Numbered from the stretch's first letter, positions 36,387-45,737 are shown. The stretch: DNA of 64,000 bases from Akkermansia muciniphila (GCA_945874895.1 CAMCIC010000001.1:1-64000), one strand, 5' to 3'. Notes: generated by a model not told the origin, from the letters alone. Translations and numbers: made by a program.

Positions 36387-37516
36387 AGCATCTCCCCTGC
36401 ATCTTCTTCGCTTTCTTTTCCCTGCTTTTGCAGGCACAGGATACCGCTGCCCGTGCGCCACAGCGTGCGATCCTAGTCAAGCCGCACATCATTCGTGCCG
36501 TGCCTTTGCTTGACCCAGAATCGGTGCCACTGGCAAAACCGCTGGAAAGTGATGCGACGACGCAAGGCAAACCCACTGGACTCGATGCCGTGCGATTGCA
36601 GATTTTTCTCGATCAACAAAACTTCGGTCCGGGCGTGATCGACGGCAAACCAGGTCTTTTCACTGAGCATGCCGTGATGTCTTGGAACGAAGTACAGGGC
36701 CATGCACATCAGGACTGGTCCGCTGCACTCACTGCAGCTAAGCAGAGCATACTCACACCGCTCATCAGCGTAACGGTTCCTCCACTCACCGAAAAATGGG
36801 TGAACCCTAAACTCTCCAATGACCGCATCCAGCAATCGAAAGCAAAACGCCTCAGCTACCGCAGCGTTGGCGAATTGATGGCCGAGCGCTACCACACGGA
36901 TGTCGAGTTTCTCATCGAGATCAACAGCGAAAAAAAAATCTACGGTCTCGCGGCGGGCCAAGAGATCATGGTGCCGAACGTGCGGCCATTTGAAATCGAA
37001 AAAGTCGCCGGCGTGCAACACAAGCGCGACGAGGCGAAGGCGCAGCGTCATGTGGTAGTAGATACGAAACGCAACCAAATGCGAATTTTCGAAGCAACCC
37101 CCGTGGCTCTGATCGTGTCTGAGAATGATTCCCAAGGTGCGACAAAGCCCGCTGCCAATCGTTCGCTCATCGCCTCCTTTCCTATCACTCCCGGCAAACC
37201 ACAGTTCATCCATTACGGCATGTGGGAAGTCCGCACCGCGGTAGAATTCCCTGCATGGCGCTATGACAAATCACTGCTGGAAACGGGCAAACGCAGTAAG
37301 GATCCATCGAAAATTTACGACCTTCCCTCTGGACCGAATAGTCCGGTGGGAGTGATTTGGTGCGGCCTCAACAAATCCGGCATTGGCCTCCACGGCACCG
37401 CTGATCCAGAAACCATTGGTCGCGCACAATCCGCAGGCTGCATCCGACTCGCCAATTGGGATGCGATCCGCCTGCCCCAAATCATCAGCGCAGGAAGCTC
37501 GGTGGAAATTCGTTAG
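36383..37516 (+). CDS. L,D-transpeptidase (YkuD family), exported
   Basis: A 377-residue protein with an N-terminal signal (PCIFFAFFSLLLQAQ). Residues about 60-115 resemble a peptidoglycan-binding helical segment (RLQIFLDQQNFGPGVIDGKP, LFTEHAVMSWNEVQ). Residues about 150-195 have a LysM-like flavour (RSVGELMAERYHTDVEFLIE). The C-terminal YkuD catalytic domain includes His337 in GLHGTADPETIGRAQ and catalytic Cys353 in SAGCIRLANWD. Such enzymes make 3-3 cross-links or attach proteins to peptidoglycan. Its ATG overlaps the hflX stop by 4 bases, so the two are probably translationally coupled despite unrelated roles. Confidence 0.92.
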   Translation: MKHLPCIFFAFFSLLLQAQDTAARAPQRAILVKPHIIRAVPLLDPESVPLAKPLESDATTQGKPTGLDAVRLQIFLDQQNFGPGVIDGKPGLFTEHAVMSWNEVQGHAHQDWSAALTAAKQSILTPLISVTVPPLTEKWVNPKLSNDRIQQSKAKRLSYRSVGELMAERYHTDVEFLIEINSEKKIYGLAAGQEIMVPNVRPFEIEKVAGVQHKRDEAKAQRHVVVDTKRNQMRIFEATPVALIVSENDSQGATKPAANRSLIASFPITPGKPQFIHYGMWEVRTAVEFPAWRYDKSLLETGKRSKDPSKIYDLPSGPNSPVGVIWCGLNKSGIGLHGTADPETIGRAQSAGCIRLANWDAIRLPQIISAGSSVEIR

Positions 37517-37592
37517 AAAAAATCAAACTTGCTGCTGTGACAAAAAAGTCCGAGATCGAACAGATTCGAGGATGATGCCATACCTCTAAAAA

Positions 37593-37609
37593 GTGACATG
37601 TTGTGTCAC
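37593..37609. promoter_or_regulatory. Perfect 6-base inverted repeat, candidate operator
   Basis: GTGACA-TGTTG-TGTCAC is a perfect palindrome with a 5-base spacer. It sits 90 bases upstream of the ATG of the 1388-residue 5'-nucleotidase-like gene, in a 182-base gap. The half-sites resemble those of CRP/FNR-type or GntR-type regulators. No regulator gene is adjacent, so the protein that would bind it is unknown. Chance occurrence cannot be excluded. Confidence 0.4.
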
Positions 37610-37698
37610 ATAGGTGATTTGTTTGTAACAGATTTCCATTTGGTCGTCGCGAGCGACATTCCTACTTTGCCAGAGCATTGTAGAAATGCGCCCAAGAT

Positions 37699-40600
37699 AT
37701 GAAACCAAAATTCAAACACTACTTATTCGTTGCGGCCTTCATGGGCATCACGCAAGTTCCGCTCTCTGCTCAGGTGACAGGCCTGCGCCAACACCAAGCC
37801 ATCCCCCTAGGAGTTGCCGCGGGTGAGGTCGTGTCATTCTCTCCCACGAATGACACTCTCGCTGTTACGGACAACTCCGCTGGCGGCATTCGACTGATGC
37901 GCCACGATGGCACACAGTTTTCGAATCATGCAACGGTGGACATCTCGGCATGGTTTGCAGCCAATCCTGTGGCAGGTTTTGTCTATAGTGACGTCACGAG
38001 CGTGGCTCTTGACAAAGACGGATCCGGCTTGGGCGTCGCCACGGCCATCAACGCATCAAACGTCGATGTGGAGGGAACCAACTACACGACCTCCGTGCCG
38101 CAATTGGGACGTTTGGTGTATTTCAATCTTAACGACGGAACCGTTCTGGGATCAGTGCCCGTGGGATATCATCCCGACATGGTAACCATCAAAAATGGAA
38201 AAATCGCTCTCGCGAACGAAGCACAACATGCCTGGAATGGAACCAGTGTGAATGTTAGCGCTTTTGATTTCGTCCAACAACCGGGCTCCATCAGTTACAT
38301 CGATGCCACCGCGGTGACCTCTGGAAATATCGCGACTTTCGATTTCTCCACACTGATCGTCCATACCGTGGACTTCAGCGGTGTGCCTGATCTGATTTCC
38401 GGCCTGCGTGATCACACCTCATTCGAAACAGCGAATACCAAGGCAAAGTATTACCATATAGAACCGGAGTATGTTGCATTTGCTCCTGACAACTCGAAAA
38501 TTTTTATAGGTTTACAGGAAAACAATGCCATCGCCACCTTTGATATCGCTACACTCTCGTGGGAAAAGGTGACCGACTTGGGACAAAGATCTATTACCAT
38601 TGACGCCTCTGACAACGACGATCTCTACGATCTCAGCAACGCGGCATTGGGTTTGCACATGCCCGATGCCATCGCCACCTGGGAAAAAAATGGAGAAACC
38701 TACGTGATCACCGCCGATGAAGGAGATGCGCGAGTAGACGATGGTGATATTCAACGATTTGCTTCAGCCGTTAGCACCTACGGTCTTGCAACTGGATTCA
38801 CGGCCTCCACCGACAATAACAACTTTGGCCGGCTGAACATTCTCAGAGACCAATCGCTCAACGGCCCTGTATTCCCGACCACTACTCCCAACTCCGATAT
38901 CAGCAAGATCGTCAGCATGGGAAGTCGCGGTCTTTCCCTCTGGAAAAAAGAAGCAGACCATTCACTGAGCTTCGTCTCGCACCTACCGCTCGAATCCGAG
39001 TTGTTCCAGCGCGATCCACAACGCCACAACGCGAACAATGGCGGAATAAAAACGGATTACGATGCCCGCTCCGATGACAAAGGACCGGAGCCTGAAGCCG
39101 TGGCAGTGACCACTCTCGCTGATGGAACAGTGATCGCCGTGGCCGGTATGGAGCGCCAGAACGGAGTGATTGTCGTGGATATCACCAACCCTGCCTCTCC
39201 TCAAGTCATCCGCTACATCAACGACAGCGATAAGGGGCTAAGATCACCAGAAACCATCACGATTGTCGATGCAGCAGACAGCCCGACCGGAGTTACGATG
39301 GCCATCGTAGGTTATGAAGGTATTATCGAGAGCAGTGTGGCTGGCGGAGTCGGTGTTTATGAAATCAATCCTCCGTCCTTCCGCTTGCAAGTCTTGCACG
39401 CATCCGATATGGAAGCAGATACTTCCTCGATCGGCACCGCACCACAATTTGCAGCACTGGTTGACAAACTCGAGGATGCCGCAGGAAATCACGCTTCTGT
39501 AACGATCGGGGCAGGAGACTGCTTCATCCCAGGTGCCTTCCTCTCGGCCGGAAATGACATTTCTACACGCAACGCACTGAAAACAGCACAAGGTTTCGTT
39601 TTTGGATACAATGCCAGCGGTGTTGATTTGCGCGAAAACCCCGGTCGTCCGGATATCGCTATTATGAACTCCATCGGTTTCGATGCCACCTGCATCGGCA
39701 ACCACGAGTTTGACCTCGGTGCTACCGAGTTCGCCAATATCATACTGCCCGATTCACGGACCAGCAAAACGAACATGCGTCACTACGGTGCTGCATTCCC
39801 GTTCCTCAGTGCGAACCTTGACTTCAGCGCCGTCGTTACCGTGCCCAGCGCTGTGACTGATCTTGCACCTCGATTCACCAGTGAGATCCGCAACATCGGT
39901 GCCTTCGCACCGCATCCGGGCGAGAACTATCCTGGTCTCAGTGCATCTCCGACCAACGCCAAACTCGCTAAGTCCGCGATCATCGAACGCGGCGGTGAAA
40001 AAATCGGTGTTCTCGGCGTAACTCCACCCGACCTCGCCAGTATCTCCTCGCCCGGTCTAGTCACTGTCACCGGACCTACTGGTGCGGTCGTTGTTTCCCC
40101 TCGCACCTATGACATCGATGCCCTCGCTGCTCATTTGCAACCCACAGTGAATGCTCTTGTGAGTGCCGGATGCAATAAAATCATCATGGCAACGCAATTG
40201 CAGCAGCTCATCAATGAAAAACTGCTGGCTGCCAAGCTGCGCAACGTCGACATCATCGTAGCAGGCGGCTCTGGCACCATCATGGCCAAGCCCGGCACCA
40301 CGCTTCAGCCAGGAGACAGCATTGCGGAAAACTATCCTTACACCACCAATGACCTCGATGGCAAAACGGTCGCAGTCGTCAGTGGCGAAGGCCAGTATCA
40401 ATATCTCGGTCGCTTGGTGGTGGACTTCGATGCACAAGGCAACATCACGAACATCGATTCCGCCAGCAACAACATCACCGTCAATGCCGCTGCGGTCACC
40501 GCAGCGTGGGGCGTACAAGACCCCTATGCAACCGGCACACGGGGTGGAGCTGTCAAAGCTGTGACAGATGCCGTGAATGCGGTCATTGTCGCCAAAGATG

Positions 40601-41865
40601 GACTCATCATTGGCAAATCATCCGTTTATTTGGAAGGACGCCGCACCAATGTGCGCCAACAAGAAACCAACCTTGGTAATCTTTCCGCGGATGCGAACCT
40701 CTGGTATGCAAAGCAGATTGACTCCACTGTCGAAGTATCCATCAAAAACGGCGGCGGCATTCGCAATTCGATTGGCTCTGTCGATACAAACGGTGTTCCG
40801 CAACCCACTGCGGCGAATCTCAGTGCTTCAAAACTAGCGGGCGATATCTCGCAACTTGATTTGGAAGACTCCCTGAAATTCAACAACAACTTGACCCTAC
40901 TCACAGTAACGGCAGCTCAGCTGAAAGTTCTGTTGGAGCATGGTGTTCAAGGTAGCAACGGTGCAGGAGCAGCCAACAACACTCCCGGTCAGTTCTGTCA
41001 GCTTGGGGGAATGATGGTGGTGGCTGATCTGGCCGAGACGGCCATCAGCTACTCAAGCACAGGAACTCCTTCACAAATCAGTTCGGTCAATGGCGGATCT
41101 CGAATCCGTTATGCGGCTCTGATCGATGCCAACGGAGACCCAACCGAGGTTCTTGTATCGAATGGAGTGGTTCTCAATCCGAACCGTTCGATCCGTCTGG
41201 TGACGCTGAACTTCCTTGCGAACAGCTCACCTTCCGGTTCGGACTTCGGGGGAGACTCCTATCCATTCCCATGGGCGATTCGCAATAACACCTCGGCAAA
41301 TCGAATCGATCTGACGACGGATGGTTCCGCTAACGCTTATACGAAGGCAGTGAGCACCATCGGAGGAACCAGTGGAGCCGGCACCGAACAGGACGCCTTT
41401 GCAGAATACATGCGAGCCTTCTACAACGTGACGGCTTATGGCAATGCCGATACCGTCGTGGGCTTGGATCGTCGCATTCTGCAAGGCACCACCGATAGTG
41501 ATGGTGATGGTCTGAGCAACATCTTCGAGGTAGCTTCGCTGAATCTCGATCCCGATGTGGCTCATACCTCCACGCAGGTGAACGCCGCCATGACGAACCT
41601 GCTCAATACCAGTCGTAGCGCTGGCCAGACCGACGTTACCTCCAATCCGAGTAGCTTCAGCCTCTACACCGCTGACTCGATCCAAGATCTGCGCGGTGCT
41701 GGAAACATGATGGTTCAGGTGCAGGGTGGCAACGTTACCCTCCGCCTTCCCATCGAAAAATCTAGCACACTCCAGCAGAACAGTTGGGAAGCTGCAGGGG
41801 AACTCGACATCACGTTCCCGAAAATCGAGAACAAAGAGTTCTATCGATTGATTCTCCCACAATAA
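37699..41865 (+). CDS. Choice-of-anchor I beta-propeller fused to 5'-nucleotidase-like domain
   Basis: A 1388-residue exported protein; the signal ends near PLSAQ. Residues 30-550 are a choice-of-anchor I region (beta-propeller-like, with LYDLSNAALGLHMPDAIATW and VITADEGDARVDDGDIQRF). Residues 560-1250 have the plan of UshA-type 5'-nucleotidases: LHASDMEADT (567-576), GNHEFD (667-672), a VAGGSGT segment (854-860) and C-terminal NLGNLSADANLWYA, IKNGGGIRNS and LLTVTAAQLKVLLEHG. Compared with the standard TNDxHG and GHxH motifs, several metal-ligand His are replaced, so activity is uncertain. A short Asp/Gly-rich stretch (TDSDGDGLSN) and a beta tail close the protein. It has its own terminator, so it is probably monocistronic. 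Confidence 0.88.
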   Translation: MKPKFKHYLFVAAFMGITQVPLSAQVTGLRQHQAIPLGVAAGEVVSFSPTNDTLAVTDNSAGGIRLMRHDGTQFSNHATVDISAWFAANPVAGFVYSDVTSVALDKDGSGLGVATAINASNVDVEGTNYTTSVPQLGRLVYFNLNDGTVLGSVPVGYHPDMVTIKNGKIALANEAQHAWNGTSVNVSAFDFVQQPGSISYIDATAVTSGNIATFDFSTLIVHTVDFSGVPDLISGLRDHTSFETANTKAKYYHIEPEYVAFAPDNSKIFIGLQENNAIATFDIATLSWEKVTDLGQRSITIDASDNDDLYDLSNAALGLHMPDAIATWEKNGETYVITADEGDARVDDGDIQRFASAVSTYGLATGFTASTDNNNFGRLNILRDQSLNGPVFPTTTPNSDISKIVSMGSRGLSLWKKEADHSLSFVSHLPLESELFQRDPQRHNANNGGIKTDYDARSDDKGPEPEAVAVTTLADGTVIAVAGMERQNGVIVVDITNPASPQVIRYINDSDKGLRSPETITIVDAADSPTGVTMAIVGYEGIIESSVAGGVGVYEINPPSFRLQVLHASDMEADTSSIGTAPQFAALVDKLEDAAGNHASVTIGAGDCFIPGAFLSAGNDISTRNALKTAQGFVFGYNASGVDLRENPGRPDIAIMNSIGFDATCIGNHEFDLGATEFANIILPDSRTSKTNMRHYGAAFPFLSANLDFSAVVTVPSAVTDLAPRFTSEIRNIGAFAPHPGENYPGLSASPTNAKLAKSAIIERGGEKIGVLGVTPPDLASISSPGLVTVTGPTGAVVVSPRTYDIDALAAHLQPTVNALVSAGCNKIIMATQLQQLINEKLLAAKLRNVDIIVAGGSGTIMAKPGTTLQPGDSIAENYPYTTNDLDGKTVAVVSGEGQYQYLGRLVVDFDAQGNITNIDSASNNITVNAAAVTAAWGVQDPYATGTRGGAVKAVTDAVNAVIVAKDGLIIGKSSVYLEGRRTNVRQQETNLGNLSADANLWYAKQIDSTVEVSIKNGGGIRNSIGSVDTNGVPQPTAANLSASKLAGDISQLDLEDSLKFNNNLTLLTVTAAQLKVLLEHGVQGSNGAGAANNTPGQFCQLGGMMVVADLAETAISYSSTGTPSQISSVNGGSRIRYAALIDANGDPTEVLVSNGVVLNPNRSIRLVTLNFLANSSPSGSDFGGDSYPFPWAIRNNTSANRIDLTTDGSANAYTKAVSTIGGTSGAGTEQDAFAEYMRAFYNVTAYGNADTVVGLDRRILQGTTDSDGDGLSNIFEVASLNLDPDVAHTSTQVNAAMTNLLNTSRSAGQTDVTSNPSSFSLYTADSIQDLRGAGNMMVQVQGGNVTLRLPIEKSSTLQQNSWEAAGELDITFPKIENKEFYRLILPQ

Positions 41866-41895
41866 GTTCTTTTGGAGTTTCCTCCCCCTTGCCCC

Positions 41896-41928
41896 AACCC
41901 GCCCGGTCATTCACCGGGCGGGTTTTTT
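41896..41928 (+). terminator. Rho-independent terminator after the 5'-nucleotidase-like gene
   Basis: A 12-bp perfect GC-rich stem (41896-41907 with 41913-41924) and a 5-base loop are followed by a T-run. The hairpin core is CCCGCCCGGT/ACCGGGCGGG. It lies 30 bases after the gene's stop codon. The flanking A and T runs could also let it act on the opposite-strand transcript ending at 42002. Confidence 0.93.
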
Positions 41929-42001
41929 ATGGCTGTCGAATATCGACCACGCATGGTGTAACGATTTTCGAAAGAAGTGAGAAATCGTCATGACAAAACC
42001 A

Positions 42002-43087
42002 CTAATGCAAAAGCACCTGCAATGTGATTGCGAAATAATCTTCGTAGTTTTTCGGCCATTCGTGGCCTTTACCGGGAAATTCGTATTCGTGAACGATCGC
42101 TTGTTTTTCTGAGAGAGCGGAACGCCAATTCTGAACGCGGAGTTTAGGTCCCGCCCCTTCGCCGCTGATCCATGTGAAAAAGTAGCGTTGTCCTGATAAG
42201 GATCTTTCTAGTCTCAGTCGCTCAATGAGACCACTGGGATAACGAGAACCGGGGCTCATCGAGAGACAACCGCGGTATTGTTTCGGCTGCGATGCCGTGA
42301 TTTCGGCCGCCAATTGGCCGCCTTGAGAAAAGCCCACGGCCGCGCTGCGACCCGGCGCGATCTGCATCGATGACCGGCACCGCAGGATCGCTTGCTCCAC
42401 GTGTTGAAGATCCTTCTCGAAACTTTCCGTCCACATGAAGGCATGACGTCCGAGAGGTCGGCGGCCACTGACACCGAGGAAAGCAATGTTCTGCGTATCG
42501 CAGATTTTCTGAAAATCCGCTCCTGCAAAATCCTCGGGCATGGAACCGTAGCCGTGCAACCCAATCACGAGCGAGATTGGCGACTTCCCATCATAGGAAT
42601 CCGGTAAAGTCAATACATCCCGATAAAAAGCAGTGGTCTGCCAGTGAGCTTCGCAGGCGCGGAGAAAATCCAAAATCTTCGGCCAACGGTGATCTGATTT
42701 TAAACAGGCGAAACGCTCATCCGCAGCCAGTTCCCCCGTGTCGCAAACATCCTCGCGTGCGGCGCGTTGCAACCAGTAGATGGCATGATCCTTTTGCTCT
42801 GCTCTTGCACAACGAGCCGCCAGATCGAAGAAGAAATCCGGGCGCGCGGCTTGCGCGGCCCACCAGGTCAGAACCTCGATTTTTTCGGCATCGGTTTCCT
42901 TTCCTGCGAGAAATTGGCGTACTTTGGTGGGAGCTTCCTGCTGTGACCATCCTGTATTTTTGACTCGAGGAGCGGCAATGTCGTATAGCGCCTGTGGCAA
43001 AGTCTGCGGCAACTTTGCCTCGATGACTATGGTTTTAGCCCAAGCTACATGCATGACGAGAAGAAAGAGAACTGCACTTCGTTTCAT
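42002..43087 (-). CDS. Exported alpha/beta hydrolase, esterase-like, with helical N-terminal region
   Basis: A 361-residue protein with a signal peptide ending HVAWA. Residues about 30-150 are helical, including DFFFDLAARCARAEQKDHAI and YWLQRAAREDV, reminiscent of one or two TPR-like repeats. The hydrolase begins with ISLVIGLHGYGSMPEDFAG (oxyanion region). It has the nucleophile elbow AVGFSQGGQLAAEI, and a His in KGHEWPKNYEDYF close to the end. These three fit Ser-His plus an unseen Asp of phospholipase/carboxylesterase-type enzymes. The substrate is unknown. It is the last gene of a minus-strand group whose next member upstream starts at 44447, with 55 bases between. Confidence 0.8.
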   Translation of the reverse strand: MKRSAVLFLLVMHVAWAKTIVIEAKLPQTLPQALYDIAAPRVKNTGWSQQEAPTKVRQFLAGKETDAEKIEVLTWWAAQAARPDFFFDLAARCARAEQKDHAIYWLQRAAREDVCDTGELAADERFACLKSDHRWPKILDFLRACEAHWQTTAFYRDVLTLPDSYDGKSPISLVIGLHGYGSMPEDFAGADFQKICDTQNIAFLGVSGRRPLGRHAFMWTESFEKDLQHVEQAILRCRSSMQIAPGRSAAVGFSQGGQLAAEITASQPKQYRGCLSMSPGSRYPSGLIERLRLERSLSGQRYFFTWISGEGAGPKLRVQNWRSALSEKQAIVHEYEFPGKGHEWPKNYEDYFAITLQVLLH

Positions 43088-43142
43088 GAAAATGAAATGG
43101 ATGAATTTCCTCCCAATGGCAAGAGCATCCGGTATTTCATAC

Positions 43143-44447
43143 TCAACGGATCGCGCGCATCACCTCCTCGCTTTGCACATGAGTCCAGCGCAAAGCAGTC
43201 TTACTCGTGCGTTCGATGCGCAGCCATGTTCCCTGCGAAGTCTTGATCGCGTGACCAGGCAGCAAATCATCCGGCAGATCGGCTATCGCCGCACCCAGCG
43301 AACAAAAGGCCTGCAGGGCCTGATCCGTGGAAATCTCATCGCGGAGTTCGATGCACCAGACCAGATGATGTGTGCGATCATCGGTGGCAAACAGACGCCA
43401 TGCATCGTGCACCCACGCCTCCGAGAGATCGCGAGCTGCCTGCACATCACCGAGAGGTTCCAGCCACAATCGCAGCCCTAGAGATCCACCGGCATCCTCG
43501 AACACCATTTCCCCCGGAGTATCCGGAAGTTTCACCCTTCGGTCGATGGTGGCACGATCAAACAAAAACATCACGTCTGCGGTCTGTTGCGGTGGTTTGC
43601 GAAGAGATTCGATCAGAGTCTCGCGATTTTTCGATAGCAATTGATCGGCATAGGTTTTGCCCTCGACACCCAAAAAAGAGGAGAGACCTTGGATGAAAGG
43701 TGGCAGGCTCAGTAGCAATTGGTTGGCCTCGGTATCTTCTTTTAACGACATGAATCCGATCGCTCGGGCATGGTCTTGAAAGAATTTCGATTCCACCGCA
43801 GCGGCGACTCCCGTGTGCAGAGCATCGCGCGCGCGGACCTCTTCATCGAACAAAACTCCCTTAGCCATGGGGAAATGCTGCTCTAACAATATGCGTGCCA
43901 AAACGCGTAGAAGCGAAGCCTGATCGGGAATGTTGGCAATTTGAAAACGATCGGTCACCCATCCCTCCGCACTGACCTCATCAAACCATGCTCTGGCGCC
44001 GACCGAACGCAACGCTGCCCACTGTTCTGTGAGGTGATCCTCCGCCCCGAGCCAACCGATGAGTTGGTAGGCCTTTTGCCTGTCATCGAGAGAACCCTCA
44101 CCATATCTCGCCTCGAGCGATGCCTTGACGCGATCGCGCAATTCCTCTCCCGCGATCCGGTGGACCACGGGCGTAGAGACAAAACTCAGCCCTAGCTGTG
44201 ATTCCACACGCGCCACCAATTCTGGCGGCACGGAAAATTCGCCCCCTCCCTGAGCCAGCGAACGCAGGGCCTCGTTTTCGCGCGTGAGCTGATCGATCTG
44301 TTGCTGCAAAGCGACGATTTCCACCGAATCGACTTTATCCGCGGAGGAATCCCCATTTTTCCATGAGAGCCCCTGCATCCAACCCGCGGAGGCCAGAGCG
44401 CCGCCTATCAAAATAGGCAGCAACTGGGTAGATGGGGGGCGCTTCAT
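43143..44447 (-). CDS. Coiled-coil membrane-anchored protein of unknown function
   Basis: A 434-residue protein with an N-terminal hydrophobic segment (LLPILIGGALASAGWMQ) acting as anchor or uncleaved signal. It is followed by a short coiled coil (VEIVALQQQIDQLTRENEAL, residues about 43-62), and then a long mixed domain with LGAEDHLTEQWAALRSVGAR and LLRVLARILLEQHFPMAKGV. Many residues are acidic or aromatic. I do not recognise the family. It begins 3 bases after the stop of the 179-residue protein encoded upstream on the same strand, so the two are co-transcribed and the esterase gene may join them. Confidence 0.72.
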   Translation of the reverse strand: MKRPPSTQLLPILIGGALASAGWMQGLSWKNGDSSADKVDSVEIVALQQQIDQLTRENEALRSLAQGGGEFSVPPELVARVESQLGLSFVSTPVVHRIAGEELRDRVKASLEARYGEGSLDDRQKAYQLIGWLGAEDHLTEQWAALRSVGARAWFDEVSAEGWVTDRFQIANIPDQASLLRVLARILLEQHFPMAKGVLFDEEVRARDALHTGVAAAVESKFFQDHARAIGFMSLKEDTEANQLLLSLPPFIQGLSSFLGVEGKTYADQLLSKNRETLIESLRKPPQQTADVMFLFDRATIDRRVKLPDTPGEMVFEDAGGSLGLRLWLEPLGDVQAARDLSEAWVHDAWRLFATDDRTHHLVWCIELRDEISTDQALQAFCSLGAAIADLPDDLLPGHAIKTSQGTWLRIERTSKTALRWTHVQSEEVMRAIR

Positions 44448-44450
44448 GCC

Positions 44451-44990
44451 TCAGTTTTTCTTTTCCTCGAACGGATTTTCCGTTAAAGCGGATGGTCGTG
44501 CATACATCTCATCCGCCGTTTTACCAGGGCGCAAGACAATGGAGATGGGCTTGCTCTGCTTACCGTTCGCATCATAGGTATAAAGGAAACGACGCACTGG
44601 CATTTCATACTGACCGCTGGGGTCCAAGCGCTTTACCCGCGAATCAAACAATTGCTCCTCTACCAACCTTCCTGTATCCTTATCGTAACCATAACGAGCT
44701 TTGAACAGCTCTTGCTTGAGCCCGTCGTAAATCTTACAACCTAACGGATTGCCGCGTTTGTCCATTCGATACACGGTGAGCATGGTCAGCACGGAATCCG
44801 CACTGAAAGTTCGTTTCTCCAAAACCTCGTTGTCTGGCGTGCGACGGAAAATCGCGGTAGAACCATCTTGATTGCGCATTACCCGAACGAACTGGGCATC
44901 TTTGGCTTTGGTGGGATCGATGTCATTCATCACCTGCGCATGCACAACAAAGCACAGCGATCCGATGGAAAGATAGGACAATAGTTTCAT
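44451..44990 (-). CDS. Secreted protein of unknown function
   Basis: A 179-residue protein with a signal peptide ending CFVVHA. The mature part has repeated short motifs of the form YRMDKRGNPLGCKIYDG and YGYDKDTGRLVEEQLFDSRV, then RRFLYTYDANGKQSK. These are reminiscent of YD/RHS-type toxin-antitoxin repeat strands or simple beta hairpins, but there are too few for an RHS protein. Its C-terminus is charged (ENPFEEKKN). The next gene on this strand begins 3 bases later. No homologous family is evident by eye. Confidence 0.72.
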   Translation of the reverse strand: MKLLSYLSIGSLCFVVHAQVMNDIDPTKAKDAQFVRVMRNQDGSTAIFRRTPDNEVLEKRTFSADSVLTMLTVYRMDKRGNPLGCKIYDGLKQELFKARYGYDKDTGRLVEEQLFDSRVKRLDPSGQYEMPVRRFLYTYDANGKQSKPISIVLRPGKTADEMYARPSALTENPFEEKKN

Positions 44991-45054
44991 GGCGTTATGA
45001 TGGACGCAACGACAACTGATGCAAGCACGAATTGCTCCTGCGGTGCGAAGCGCA

Positions 45055-45084
45055 TTGACAAACCCAGCCTGTCCGAACCATGAT
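45055..45084 (+). promoter_or_regulatory. Candidate sigma-70-type promoter of ysxC
   Basis: A perfect TTGACA (45055-45060) is followed after 18 bases by CATGAT (45079-45084), four of six consensus bases. It would start transcription about 15 bases upstream of the ysxC ATG at 45105. The -10 box is only moderate, so the call is tentative. Confidence 0.4.
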
Positions 45085-45104
45085 TTTGGTCCGAACTTTT
45101 TTCC

Positions 45105-45689
45105 ATGCGTATCAAAACTGCCCTCTTCGAAACCAGTGCGCCGACTCTGGCCGATTGCCCCGAGGCGATCATGCCTGAGTGCGCCTTCATTGGACGATCC
45201 AATGTTGGCAAATCATCCCTGCTCAACATGCTCACGGGAAAAAAGGACCTCGCCAAAGTCTCCGCCACACCGGGTCATACCAAGCTGATCAACTATTTTG
45301 TGATCAATCACCAATGGCGTTTGGTGGATCTTCCTGGCTATGGTTTTGCGAAAGTGCAAAAAGAACAGCGGGATTTCTTTCACGATGTCATTGCCGAATA
45401 CATCAGCGGGCGTGAAGGGCTCGCCTGCACCTATGTCATTCTGGATGCCACCCTGCCACCGCAGCGCATCGATCTTGAATTTGTGCAGTGGCTGACCCAA
45501 CTGCGCCTACCTTTCGCCCTAGTGTTCAACAAGATCGACCGGGGCAAAGCAAATGCCGTCAAAAAAAACATCGAATTGTTTCAAAACGAGATGTCGCTGT
45601 GGACCAAGGCGAAACCGCAAGTCTTCCCAGTATCCGCCAAAACAGGCCACGGTGCAGGTGCTCTTGTGGAGAGCATGCAAAAACTCTGA
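45105..45689 (+). CDS. ysxC: Ribosome-biogenesis GTP-binding protein YsxC/EngB
   Basis: A 194-residue GTPase required for late assembly of the large ribosomal subunit. The G1 motif GRSNVGKSSLLN is near residues 29-40, followed by SATPGHTKLINYF (switch I), LVDLPGYGFAKV (G3) and FNKIDRGK (G4), ending with the G5-like VSAKTGHG. It is a complete, short member with no extension. A candidate promoter lies immediately upstream, and it is divergent from the gene at 44451-44990 with a 114-base gap. The 103 bases after it contain a small GC-rich hairpin without a T-run. Confidence 0.95.
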   Translation: MRIKTALFETSAPTLADCPEAIMPECAFIGRSNVGKSSLLNMLTGKKDLAKVSATPGHTKLINYFVINHQWRLVDLPGYGFAKVQKEQRDFFHDVIAEYISGREGLACTYVILDATLPPQRIDLEFVQWLTQLRLPFALVFNKIDRGKANAVKKNIELFQNEMSLWTKAKPQVFPVSAKTGHGAGALVESMQKL

Positions 45690-45737
45690 CTTTCGCCGCA
45701 AGGCGGCGAGTGAGGCTTGTTCTGTTCGCTCGCTGCA

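Noticed and set aside
45694-45715. A GC-rich hairpin (CGCCG/CGGCG) just after ysxC as a terminator.
   Set aside because: The stem is short and no T-run follows, so I do not call it a terminator.
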